Shown here: positions 32,051 to 41,245 of the stretch, piece by piece | Layout: each line of letters starts with the position of its first letter | Numbering within the stretch: position 1 is the stretch's first letter | From: Melieria omissa | Lineage: Eukaryota; Arthropoda; Insecta; Diptera; Ulidiidae | DNA: 64,000 bases | Assembly: GCA_963971225.1 (NCBI GenBank) | Contig: OZ020270.1 | Location: 23,571,689 to 23,635,688 of the forward strand | Direction of reading: 5' to 3' | The notes under the pieces: generated by a model | What the model saw: only the letters and a program-made list of their open reading frames with translations | Databases searched by the model: none | What the model was told of the DNA's origin: nothing | Program-made: the position numbers and the translations under genes

Positions 32051-32616
32051 GTCAAACGATTTAGCGATTCGATAGGGGGAATGGGGTGGGTTTTTGACAA
32101 GGGGGCGTGGCACCGCCCATACAACTTAAATTTTCAATATTGAATATCTTTGGAATGAGAAATCGGGTAGCATTAAAATTCGGTGCGGGGCCACCGTTTG
32201 ATGTGTCGTTTCACTGGTAAAACTTTGTGAGCGTTGGACAAGGGGCGTTGCTTTTTAAGCAACTCAAATGTTTTGAATAACTATGGAACTACAAATCACA
32301 CAGTTAAGAGATTTGGCACAAACTTACGATTTAGATGTGCCCTTCGACACTGGGAATGGGGTGGGTATCGGACGAGGGGGCCTGGCACTGCCCATACAAA
32401 CCAAGTTTTTAATATGAAATATCTTCCGAATTATAAGTCGGCCAGCATTGAAATTTGATATAGCATTATGGCTTAGACGTGTCGTTCAAATGGTTAAATT
32501 ATATGGGCGTTGGACAAGGGACGTGGTACTTTTCAAGCGACCTTATTGTTTTCAATAACTTTGGAACTGCAAATCACACATCAAGATATTTGGCACATCC
32601 TTACGCTTATCCTTAT
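32051..32616 (-). repeat. CCACGCCC repeat, inverted copy of 27668-28268
   Basis: It contains, in reverse, the phrases of 27668-28140: GGGGGCGTGGCACCGCCCAT, TTCGGTGCGGGGCCACCGTT, CAAGGGGCGTTGC, and CTGGGAATGGGGTGGGTATC. It is interrupted at about 32617 by CR1-group copy 2. Confidence 0.8.
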
Positions 32617-32688
32617 GATATTTATTTATTTATTTAGTCAATGAATAAACAATTCTTACAGACTAATAACAATATATATTCAAACAAT

Positions 32689-35625
32689 TCATTTAAAGAA
32701 TGCAGCTAAGTTTCTTAAAACTAAGCTTTTAGGAAGCGCGAGATCAAGTTCAGGAACAGAATTTAAGTTGCAAAGAGCTCTAGTAATTGGAGCATTTTTG
32801 ATATAATCAAATCTGCAGAACCCAACATTGAAATAATCAATATGCCTGAGTGTGCGAGATGGTACAGAGAATGGGATTCTTTGCAACAACTCGGGACAGT
32901 CGACAGCGCCGTTTATGACATTGAATATGAACGAACAAGACAGATAGGAACGCCGGCCTTCCAGTGATTTAAGGTTAAGAAGCAAACAGCGAGAATCATA
33001 AGATGGGATAGGATCATAAAAGTTGAGGGAACGAAGGGCGAAGCGTAAGAAAACTTTTTGTATGCGTTCAATACGGTTAATGTGGGAAGCATGATAAGGA
33101 CGCCAAATAAACGAGGCATATTCAAGGTTAGACCTAACATAGGAGGAGTAAAGTGATTTAAGAGTATATGGGTCGGAGAAAGAAGAACAGTGACGACGAA
33201 TAAACGCTAACATGGAATATGCTTTGGAGACGACAAAGTTGATGTGGGAAGAAAAGGACAACTTCGAATCGAAGAATAGACCAAGGTCCTTAAGCTCTTT
33301 CATCATCCCAAGAGTGGAGCCAGAAATAGTAAAATACCTATACGTAGGGTTATCCTTCCTGGAGAATAACACATGAAAGCATTTTTTGATATTAAGAAAC
33401 AGACGATTCTGTTCACACCACCCGTGAAGATTATCAAGGTCCGATTGCAGTGCAACAGAATCAGAAGGCGACCTTCTGATAATATATATCTTCAGATCAT
33501 CAGCGTACAGAAGAAACTTAGCTGAGAGGAAGCAAGAGCCGATGTCATTAATGAACAGGACGAAGAGCAGTGGTCCCAAGATACTGCCTTGGGGGACTCC
33601 AGAGGAGGCCACAAAAGGCATGGAAGGAGTGTTGTCAATTACAACGGTACAACACCTATTCGATAAGTAGGACCCGACCCACTTAAGAAAAGACGAGTAG
33701 ATACCAAGGCGTTCAAGCTTAGAAACAAGGATACTGTGCGAAACTCTATCAAAGGCCTTTGCAAAATCCGTATAGATGGCATCCACTTCATGGCCGTCCT
33801 TAAAAGCCGCAAGACAATCCTCAGTAAATACTGCTAAATTAGAAACTGTAGATCTGCCACTTACGAACCCATGCTGATTAGGGCAAATCAGATTGCGTAC
33901 TGCAGGGACAAGTTTTTCCTTGACAATTCCCTCAAAGAGTTTTGAGACTGTAGTGAGCTTGGATATAGGTCTGTAATTCGAGACGTCATTTTTATTACCA
34001 CTTTTAAAAATTGGAGTAATGGTAGCTTTCTTCCAAGCTTCAATGAAAACTCCTGAAGCTAGCGACTTGTTAAAAATATGTAATAATGGCTCAATGAGGG
34101 AGGAGCATTGTTTAAAGAGAATAGCCGAAAAACCGTCCGCGTCAGTTTGGGAGGAAGATTTCAAACTCAAGATGCCATTTTCAACATCGTCGTAAGACAA
34201 TGTTAAAGACCCCAGAGAAAGGGAGGAATTAAAAGATAGTGGACTGTCCAGAATAACATCAGCGTCAGAAACGAAATTAGAGCTGAAGAACTCAGCAAAG
34301 AGATTTGCAGCTTCTTCAGCAGAGCCGGCGATTTTATTGTTTAGGAAAAGGGAATTAGGAATACTGGATGTCGATTTCTTAGATTTGATGAAACTCCAAA
34401 AGGCTTTTGGATTATTTTTAATGTTGGATTCATACTTATTAATATAGCTTTTATAAAGTGACTTATCAAGATAATTAAACTTTTCCAAGTAGTATTGATA
34501 GGTATTAAAGTAATGGGAACTTTTGATTGACTTGTATTTCTTATAAAACTTATTTTTTAAATTTTTAAGATGTTTCAAATCTTTAGTGTACCACGGCCGT
34601 TTATAGACTTGTTTACGATGAGTGGGAATAGTCTGAAGGCAAATTTCAAACACCTTCGTTTTGAAAATATCAAAGCAGGTAGCCGCATCTGAGTTAGAGA
34701 ACAAGTCAACCCAGTTCAGGCTAAGTAAGCAATCGTTAAAAGCGCGGAAATCACAGCGGTTGTAATTAAAGCTAACATTAAGATTTGTAGGCTTAATATT
34801 CAAAAATTCATAAAACTCTATGTCGATATTTAGCGGAGCATGATGCATACAAGCTGGAGAAATAGGATTAAAACATTCTGCAAGCTTACAATTAATATTG
34901 CTTGATACAAAAACTAAGTCTAGGATACGATTTAATTTATTTGTTATGCCGTTGATTTGAGATAAGTCGATATTCAGGAAATTATCAATAAGATACAGCT
35001 CAGTGGCACTGCTGACATTTGCGGGCGTTAGAGTGCAGGAGTTGCTCAAATGTGACCAAGAAATATTGTTTAAATTGAAGTCACCAAGGACGCAAAGTTG
35101 ATCACTACCAAACTTATTGTACAGTGAACAAATATTGTCAACATGGGATTGATAAAGAGAATCGTTGCTGTTCGGTGGAATATAAGACGCGCATACTAGA
35201 AGTGCGGACGACGAACCCTGCACACGCACACATAGCTGGTCCAGGAGAGAGTCATCATTTAGGAGTGGGATGAGCGATGATCGAAGCTTACGACTGGCAG
35301 CAATTAGGACTCCTCCACCTCTGGTACATAGGGTCTTAATAGCATCACGATCCTTGCGATAGACGTCGTATAGATTTGAATCAAAGTATTCAGAATCAAA
35401 GAAATTGGAATTCAGCCAGGTCTCAACAATGACAAATATATCATATTCCGAGTGGGAACTTAGCCGACGTATAGACTCCGCCTTAGTTCTCATTCCTGAT
35501 ACATTGTGAAAGTAGACACGGATAGATTGAGCATTGGAATTTTCAGCAACAGCTAGGCTGGATTTGGGTGAGCTATTTGTTTTTGAAAAAACCGGAAAGG
35601 ACGAACCGTGACACTGGCGGGCCAT
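32689..35625 (-). CDS. Intact ORF2: AP endonuclease-reverse transcriptase
   Basis: 978 codons without interruption, the only full-length polymerase gene in the window. The APE-type endonuclease occupies about residues 35-250 (VYFHNVSGMRTKAES, IVETWLNSNF, CTRGGGVLIA, CVLGDFNLNNISW). RT spans about 480-800, with QTDADGFSAILFKQC, NYRPISKLTTVSKLFE, FVSGRSTVSNLAVF, TDFAKAFDRVSH (motif A Asp), SSGVPQGSILGPLLFV and LLYADDLKIY (catalytic, near residue 708). The C-terminal thumb-like part ends near 32689. It would nick chromosomal DNA and prime reverse transcription there. The start MARQCHGSS overlaps the end of ORF1, as is common. Confidence 0.92.
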   Translation of the reverse strand: MARQCHGSSFPVFSKTNSSPKSSLAVAENSNAQSIRVYFHNVSGMRTKAESIRRLSSHSEYDIFVIVETWLNSNFFDSEYFDSNLYDVYRKDRDAIKTLCTRGGGVLIAASRKLRSSLIPLLNDDSLLDQLCVRVQGSSSALLVCASYIPPNSNDSLYQSHVDNICSLYNKFGSDQLCVLGDFNLNNISWSHLSNSCTLTPANVSSATELYLIDNFLNIDLSQINGITNKLNRILDLVFVSSNINCKLAECFNPISPACMHHAPLNIDIEFYEFLNIKPTNLNVSFNYNRCDFRAFNDCLLSLNWVDLFSNSDAATCFDIFKTKVFEICLQTIPTHRKQVYKRPWYTKDLKHLKNLKNKFYKKYKSIKSSHYFNTYQYYLEKFNYLDKSLYKSYINKYESNIKNNPKAFWSFIKSKKSTSSIPNSLFLNNKIAGSAEEAANLFAEFFSSNFVSDADVILDSPLSFNSSLSLGSLTLSYDDVENGILSLKSSSQTDADGFSAILFKQCSSLIEPLLHIFNKSLASGVFIEAWKKATITPIFKSGNKNDVSNYRPISKLTTVSKLFEGIVKEKLVPAVRNLICPNQHGFVSGRSTVSNLAVFTEDCLAAFKDGHEVDAIYTDFAKAFDRVSHSILVSKLERLGIYSSFLKWVGSYLSNRCCTVVIDNTPSMPFVASSGVPQGSILGPLLFVLFINDIGSCFLSAKFLLYADDLKIYIIRRSPSDSVALQSDLDNLHGWCEQNRLFLNIKKCFHVLFSRKDNPTYRYFTISGSTLGMMKELKDLGLFFDSKLSFSSHINFVVSKAYSMLAFIRRHCSSFSDPYTLKSLYSSYVRSNLEYASFIWRPYHASHINRIERIQKVFLRFALRSLNFYDPIPSYDSRCLLLNLKSLEGRRSYLSCSFIFNVINGAVDCPELLQRIPFSVPSRTLRHIDYFNVGFCRFDYIKNAPITRALCNLNSVPELDLALPKSLVLRNLAAFFK

Positions 35626-36648
35626 AACTCAGCCGCCAATAGCTTTGCAAACGATTGGTCCGACACCCCAAGTTTGAAATTAACGCGCTTAAGAGACTCA
35701 ATTGGGGTATCGTTTTTCACTAGTCTGTAGCAAGTTAATAACTTCTTGTCGATAGCAGCATGTTTCGCAACATAATCAACGATGTTATCAGGCGTGACAG
35801 ATGGTTGGAACGATAACAAATGTAACCATCGAAAGCGAACAGCCACATCAAGCTCCATGCTAGCATTTGATCCAACAACACGGAATTTGCTTTCTATTGT
35901 TCCTGTTCTTCGCAACTGTAACCCAGTCGGAGTTCCGAGGAGACAGTGAGTCCCGCGTGGGAGCGCTATGCTCAAGAGTAGTAGGCTCACCCGAATGTTG
36001 CGTGCAATGGCCTTGAGACATAGACGAGGTCAAGTGATGAGAGAGCGACGCCATATCTGGCGGCGCCGGTCGAGCAGATGTCAAAGCAGCGCACGGGCGC
36101 AGTGCAACATTCGGAGAGGCAGCAGAAGCACCGGGACTAGCAACATTCCGAACAGTAGGACTGGGAGCGCGCAGCATGTTTGAATTCGGAGCGTACGAAG
36201 CAGCAACAACGGAGTAAGCAGCAGCGTCCACAGCAGTGGGATTGCATGGAGAAGATAGCGAGTGAGAGCCAGCATCAGCCAGGCTGGCAGCAGCAACATC
36301 AAATTGGGCGAGAGAAATACCGTTAGCAACTTCAGCTGAGTTCGCAGCAACATCAGTGGGAACGTTGTTGGTACACTGATTAGGCAGCAAAGAAGAAATG
36401 AGAAGTTTGAGCTCCTTAACTTCGGCAATCAAAGCAGCAACAACGGCATGCCAATTTGAATTTATGCAGGTATCACAATTAAATGCAATATTAGCATTAT
36501 TTTGGATCACGTCAAGTACACGCGGGTCCAAACTACTGCAACACGATTTGTGGAAGACTGACTTGCAAAGAGCACACGATAGGCAGTCTTTGGCAACCGA
36601 TTTGGAGCACAAAGCACAACGAGACCGAAGAGACATTATGACCGTCAC
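35602..36648 (-). pseudogene. CR1-group ORF1 with PHD-like finger, one frameshift
   Basis: It starts at MTVIMSLRSRCALCSKSVAK (36648). The Cys/His spacing C-x2-C, C-x2-C, H-x2-C, C-x2-C within the first 60 residues is PHD-like. A coiled-coil-prone segment (VAALIAEVKELKLLISSLLP) and a long Ala/Ser-rich region follow. A shift near 35880 splits it from the conserved C-terminus (FRVVGSNASMELDVAVRFRW, KRVNFKLGVSDQSFAKLLAA), which is read in the next frame to 35602. PHD-type fingers in ORF1 are known in CR1-like LINEs and are thought to aid chromatin or RNP interactions. Confidence 0.75.
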
Positions 36649-36660
36649 GATACGCAGTCA

Positions 36661-37619
36661 AACGTTGACTTTGATATAGTGTTTAACTTTGAAAACAGCG
36701 CAACGGATGCGATACCCAAAAATTAAAATTATGAAATAATACATAAAGTAATATTGCTGTATTTAAATACAAAATAACTCAATAACTTTGCATATTCTTG
36801 TAGGAATCTTTTAAAATTTGATAAAGACAATAAAGTGGTTGTTGGGACGTCGACAAGTCAGAAAAATTAAACTGAGATGAAACGTGTAATTCGCAATCAT
36901 TGGAATATGCTGATAAAAGTGTATAACATACAATCGTTCGATTTCTCTGCGCTTGGCATTTTTATTCAACCAGTGCAAATTAGAGCAAAATCCCGCTGGA
37001 TTATTAATCATACAAATTATTATTTAAATTTAAAGTATGCCATTTTTAAGAAAATATAAAAAAAAATATTGTTCGTCGTGTTTCGTTTTTTTTCTGTTGA
37101 TTGGTTTCTCTTGTCTGTTTGCTTGAATTTCTAAAAGTAATATTCGAACGATATTCGATATTAATAAAAAATTTTCATAACACATAATTATTGTTATGGA
37201 ATTTTAAACTTCTGGTATTTTAAAACCCGACTACCAAAAAAACCTTTAAAAACAAGTTGCAGCATATTTTCCTTTATTTTTTATAAAAATATCTTCAAAA
37301 TGGGGTTTTTAGAGTATATCCGTAGACAAATAGTTATAAGTTGGTCTGAATTAGGCAAGAACTTGTACGTATTCTAGATATGCAAATATTAAGCTACTAT
37401 ATTGTTGAAAAGATCTTGCCAGTTTTTGCTCTATTTGAGCAAAATTTCAGCAATATGTAATCCCAATATTATATAAAGTACATTTTGGTTAAGATTAAGT
37501 ATTTTATCAAAGCTTAATACATTTTTTCCGTTGAAGTCCATCGAAAAAGTATTATTAAATCTGTGGTCAGAAACGATTATCGGTTAAGCGATTATTGCTT
37601 TGCCACCAACAAATTACTA
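36661..37619. other. AT-rich interval, nothing recognised
   Basis: The 960 bp are strongly AT-rich with only short chance ORFs (36877-37059, 36811-37011). No terminal repeats, TSDs or protein similarity were seen. The first 60 bp may still be 5' UTR of CR1-group copy 2. Confidence 0.4.
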
Positions 37620-37622
37620 TTA

Positions 37623-38216
37623 CAGCCCGATTCTGTACACTTGATAAATTCACCATATTGACTATTTGTCAAGTTTTTATTATTTGTCAAGAATCGGTAT
37701 TCTATCCCAAAAATAAAAGCTCTTTTCTTGATAAATTGTCAAAAGTGTGAATGCTATTGACAACAGCATACAAATTGAAATTTTGCCTATTGAAAATGGA
37801 AGAATTGTGCATGTTTACACTTTTACATCAGAGAAAATGAAAAAAAATTCCGTTACCTCCCACGAATTATTTTTTGTATGCAAAAAGCGCCTATTGTGAT
37901 GAAACTATTAAAAAAAAACGTACGAACTTATTTCCAGCTCAGCCAGGATTCGAACCGGGGGCGCTCGGTATGAGAAGCCAGCGCGTACCCGCTGGGCTAT
38001 CAAGGCCGGTTTTTTTCTGCAAAACTTACTTTAGTTAAACTTTTTGTCTTATTTTTTAACAATTTGACAAATGTCGCATATTCACCTTGTGTTGAATTAA
38101 ATGAGCTTTTTACTTTATCAATGTTGCATCAGAATACCAGCAAAGCTTTTGCTTGATAAAAATCTTGACAAAATTTCTTGATAAAAAATTTGTCAAGAAT
38201 ACACAGAATCAGGCTG
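37623..38216. mobile_element. Harbinger-type MITE with tRNA-like core, copy B
   Basis: It starts CAGCCCGATTCTGTACA and ends in the inverse (GAATACACAGAATCAGGCTG), flanked by TTA on both sides (37620-37622, 38217-38219). The 3-bp TTA target and short TIR are Tourist/PIF-Harbinger features. The minus-strand tRNA-like block is at 37937-38009, with B-box GGTTCGAATCC. Several TTGTCAAG/CTTGACAA motifs lie near each end. The copy is complete, 594 bp. Confidence 0.92.
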
Positions 38217-38429
38217 TTAGTATATAATAAAAACATAAAAAGTTTGTAACTAAACATAAAAAGTTTATATGACTTTTGTAACTGAATTACATTGTTTCTT
38301 TCACTTTTTTACAAATCAAATTGGTAATGTGTTTTGAAACTTAGCATTTGATTTAGTAGTTGATGAATCCTTGCGATTTTTTACACTGTGAAGAAAATAT
38401 GCATGTGTACTACTCAAAGTCCATAAATA

Positions 38430-38699
38430 TAATTAAATAATTGATTGGCACGACAGCCCACTTACGCGAGACTAAGGCCTAGCTTCCCGCAACCACCCGT
38501 GTTGTGCGTGTGAATTTTGTACGCGGGTGGAAGGGACCTACAGTTTTATGCCGGTTCCGAACGGCAGGTTGGGAGCTTTTTCATAGGCAATTTTTACTCT
38601 CAGAGGTTTGCCATTTCCAGCTGAGAGGACAGCCACCGAAAGAGAAAACGAGTTTCCCGTTATTTTTTTTAGGTGTTACTACATGCAGAATTCGAACAT
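38430..38699 (-). mobile_element. tRNA-derived SINE, 5'-truncated copy
   Basis: Reverse complement of the SINE at 13722-14055 from its tail to the B-box (ATTCGAAC), lacking the A-box and the first ~70 bp. It is flanked by an 11-bp duplication GTCCATAAATA (38419-38429 and 38700-38710). Identity to the first copy is very high by eye, so both insertions look recent. 5' truncation shows LINE-type target-primed retroposition. Confidence 0.93.
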
Positions 38700-38855
38700 G
38701 TCCATAAATACTACCCGAAAATCATAACATGTACAACTGAAAAAAAATTGAAAACGGCAGCACTGATCATAGGGCATAGGGCATGCTAGAATTTGCAATA
38801 TTTTCATTATCAAGAGGAAGCAAGCGTCGGCACAGTGAGAGCGTAATAATATTAA

Positions 38856-39448
38856 CAGCCCGATTCTGTACACTTGATAAATTCACCATATTGACTATTT
38901 GTCAAGTTTTTATTATTTGTCAAGAATCGGTATTCTATCCCAAAAATAAAAGCTCTTTTCTTGATAAATTGTCAAAAGTGTGAATGCTATTGACAACAGC
39001 ATACAAATTGAAATTTTGCCTATTGAAAATGGAAGAATTGTGCATGTTTACACTTTTACATCAGAGAAAATAAAAAAAAATTCCGTTACCTCCCACGAAT
39101 TATGTTTTGTATGCAAAAAGCGCCTATTGTGATGAAACTATTAAAAAAAACGTACGAACTTATTTCCAGCCTAGCCAGGATTCGAACCGGGGGCGCTCGG
39201 TATGAGAAGCCAGCGCGTACCCGCTGGGCTATCAAGGCCGGTTTTTTTTCTGCAAAACTTACTTTAGTTAAACTTTTTGTCTTATTTTTGACAATTTGAC
39301 AAATGTCGCATATTCACCTTATGTTGAATTAAATGAGCTTTTTACTTTATCAATGTTGCATAAGAATACCAGCAAAGCTTTTGCTTGATAAAAATCTTGA
39401 CAAAATATCTTGATAAAAAATTTGTCAAGAATACACAGAATCAGGCTG
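38856..39448. mobile_element. Harbinger-type MITE with tRNA-like core, copy C
   Basis: 593 bp, CAGCCCGATTCTGTACA to GAATCAGGCTG, flanked by TAA on both sides (38853-38855, 39449-39451). The tRNA-like block is at about 39169-39240 on the minus strand. It is nearly identical to copy B, 640 bp away, so the two are recent or locally copied. It abuts the BEL/Pao remnant. Confidence 0.92.
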
Positions 39449-39452
39449 TAAG

Positions 39453-40941
39453 TCTAGACGCAGACAATTGGCCTGCAACTGAATGCAATAAGTTAGACTT
39501 CGAAGAAATCAATAAGGAGCAGAGGAAATCAGTATTTAAAGCGAAAGGTAATTGATAAATATAGTTCTCACATGCGATGCTTGCGTGTTATCGCCTGGAT
39601 CTTTCCCGGCTATCGGCGCTTCAACAAGGGCCTGAAACGGCACATTTGAAACAGAGTCCCCTTCCCCTCAAGAGTTGCAGCATGCCTGTCGATGCATAGT
39701 TTGGAACATACAAAAACATTACTTTGCCGATGACATTCGTTTCCTCAAGCGCAACGCACCAACAACCACCGCACTGAAGTATCTGAATCCGTTTTTGGAG
39801 TTGACTGAAGGCTTTGCGTTACTAAAGGTTGGCGGACGTCTTGAATTGTCGGACTTGCCGGCATCTTGTAAACACCCCATCTTGCTGCCCAGCAAATGCG
39901 ACTTTGTCAGATGTTATGTGCGCCATCTGCACCTAAAAAACGACCACGCAGGACCAAAGGCCCTCATTGCTTTAATTCGTTTGGAGTTCTGGATCATCAA
40001 CGCAAGAGACATTGTTCGACGGGTAGTCAGAAGTTGCGTTCACTGCGTTCGATACAAGCCTGCGCATTAAAGGCAAGGCGCCGCGCAAAATCTATATAGC
40101 AGTCTTCATTTGCTTCGCCACCAAGGCAATTCATATGGAAATCGTCTCGGACTTATCAACAGACGCATTCTTGGCATCACTCAGGCGCATGATTGGAAGA
40201 CGAGGATTACCATCCGACCTATTTTGTGACAACGCAACAAATTTTGTTGGCGCTCGTAATCAACTTGAAGACCTCAAGGCATTTCTGTTTAATACAACTA
40301 ATCAGAATGCTATTGTAAAATATTGTTCAAATGAATTTATTAATTTTCACTTCATACCCCCCAGAGCACCTCACTTTGGCGGTATTTGGGAGGCGGCCGT
40401 AAAGTCAGCCAAGGGCCACCTCAATCGCAGCTTGATGAACACCAAGCTTACCTTCGAAGAATTATCAACAGTGGTCATCGAAGTCGAAGCCATTCTCAAC
40501 TCTCGGCCTATCACACCACTCTCTACTGATCCGAGTGACTATGAGGCGTTGACACCAAGCCATTTCCTTGTGGGCAGCCCGCTCAAGGCATTACCGGACC
40601 GTAATGTTCCTACTAACATTAATCATCTTGAAAAATGGGCCTGTGTCAGCAGTATCAAGCAGTTGTTTTGGCGTAAATGGACTCGTGACTATGTGAATGA
40701 ACTACAGATGCGCACCAAGTGGACCGATGCTCAGCCGAACGTTCCAGTCAACACGTTGGTGATTATCCATGATGACAACATACCACCGCAACGCTGGCAG
40801 CTGGGCAGAATCGTCAATTGTGTGCCAGGGAAGGACTCATTGGTTCGAGTAGTCGACGTCCGGACTGCGAAGGGAGTCATTCGACGCCCAATTCACAAAC
40901 TGGCTACGTTACCTCTCACACCCCAACTTGTAGATATTTAA
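39453..40941 (+). pseudogene. BEL/Pao pol remnant: integrase with deletion
   Basis: 39675-40070 encodes the end of the RNase H linker and the integrase H2C2 zinc finger (HLKNDHAGPKALIALIRLEF, SCVHCVRYKPAH). The sequence then jumps, with a frame change, to the middle of the integrase core. The region holding the first catalytic Asp is missing. 40135-40941 continues with EIVSDLSTDAFLASLRRMIG, the second Asp in LFCDNATNFVG, the Glu in FGGIWEAAVKSAKG, and the C-terminal DUF5641-like domain (ARVVDVRTAKG-like, RPIHKLATLPL). A TAA ends the frame at 40941. No RT remains upstream because MITE copy C borders it. Confidence 0.88.
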
Positions 40942-41245
40942 GATTTATAATTTGTATAAAATATATATTGTCTTTAAAGTTTATATAACGATATTGTTTC
41001 TTCAAACCTTTTGCAAGATGTTTAAGAGTTCCTATAACAACACTGTCTTCTAGAGTGAACTATTAATGTTTGAATACGATGTTTAGCAACAATGCTTCGC
41101 AACAATGTTCACAAGCGAATGGCCTTAGAATGTAAGAACAAGTTGAAAATAAAGAAGAAGAAAAACGAACTTCCTCGAGTGCGCATCAATAGCATCAATT
41201 TAGGAAAAAGTTCCTAGATTCAACAAAGGGAATTAAGGTACAATA
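40942..41245 (+). other. BEL/Pao 3' non-coding region, possible LTR
   Basis: About 300 bp of AT-rich sequence follow the integrase stop. A TG-start candidate lies at 41018 (TGTTTAAGAG) and AATAAAGAAGAAGAA near 41148 could serve polyadenylation. No second LTR exists in the window for comparison. Confidence 0.3.

Larger units (their letters stand above)
32617..36660 (-). mobile_element. CR1-group LINE, copy 2, nearly complete
   Basis: A two-ORF LINE on the minus strand. Its 3' end is an AAAT microsatellite (TTTATTTATTTATTT on the plus strand at 32620), the same tail as copy 1. ORF1 starts near 36648 and has one frameshift; ORF2 is open for 978 codons. The combination of a PHD-like ORF1, an APE endonuclease and a YADD RT with a short AT tail fits the CR1/Crack/Daphne part of the jockey superfamily. 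The exact 5' boundary and TSD were not identified. Confidence 0.88.

Noticed and set aside
35968..36679. Plus-strand ORFs rich in Arg/Ser
   Set aside because: Antisense to the Ala/Ser-rich ORF1 of CR1-group copy 2.
37937..38009. Functional tRNA gene on the minus strand
   Set aside because: A- and B-box-like motifs are present, but acceptor and anticodon stems do not form a proper cloverleaf and the block is repeated inside three MITE copies.
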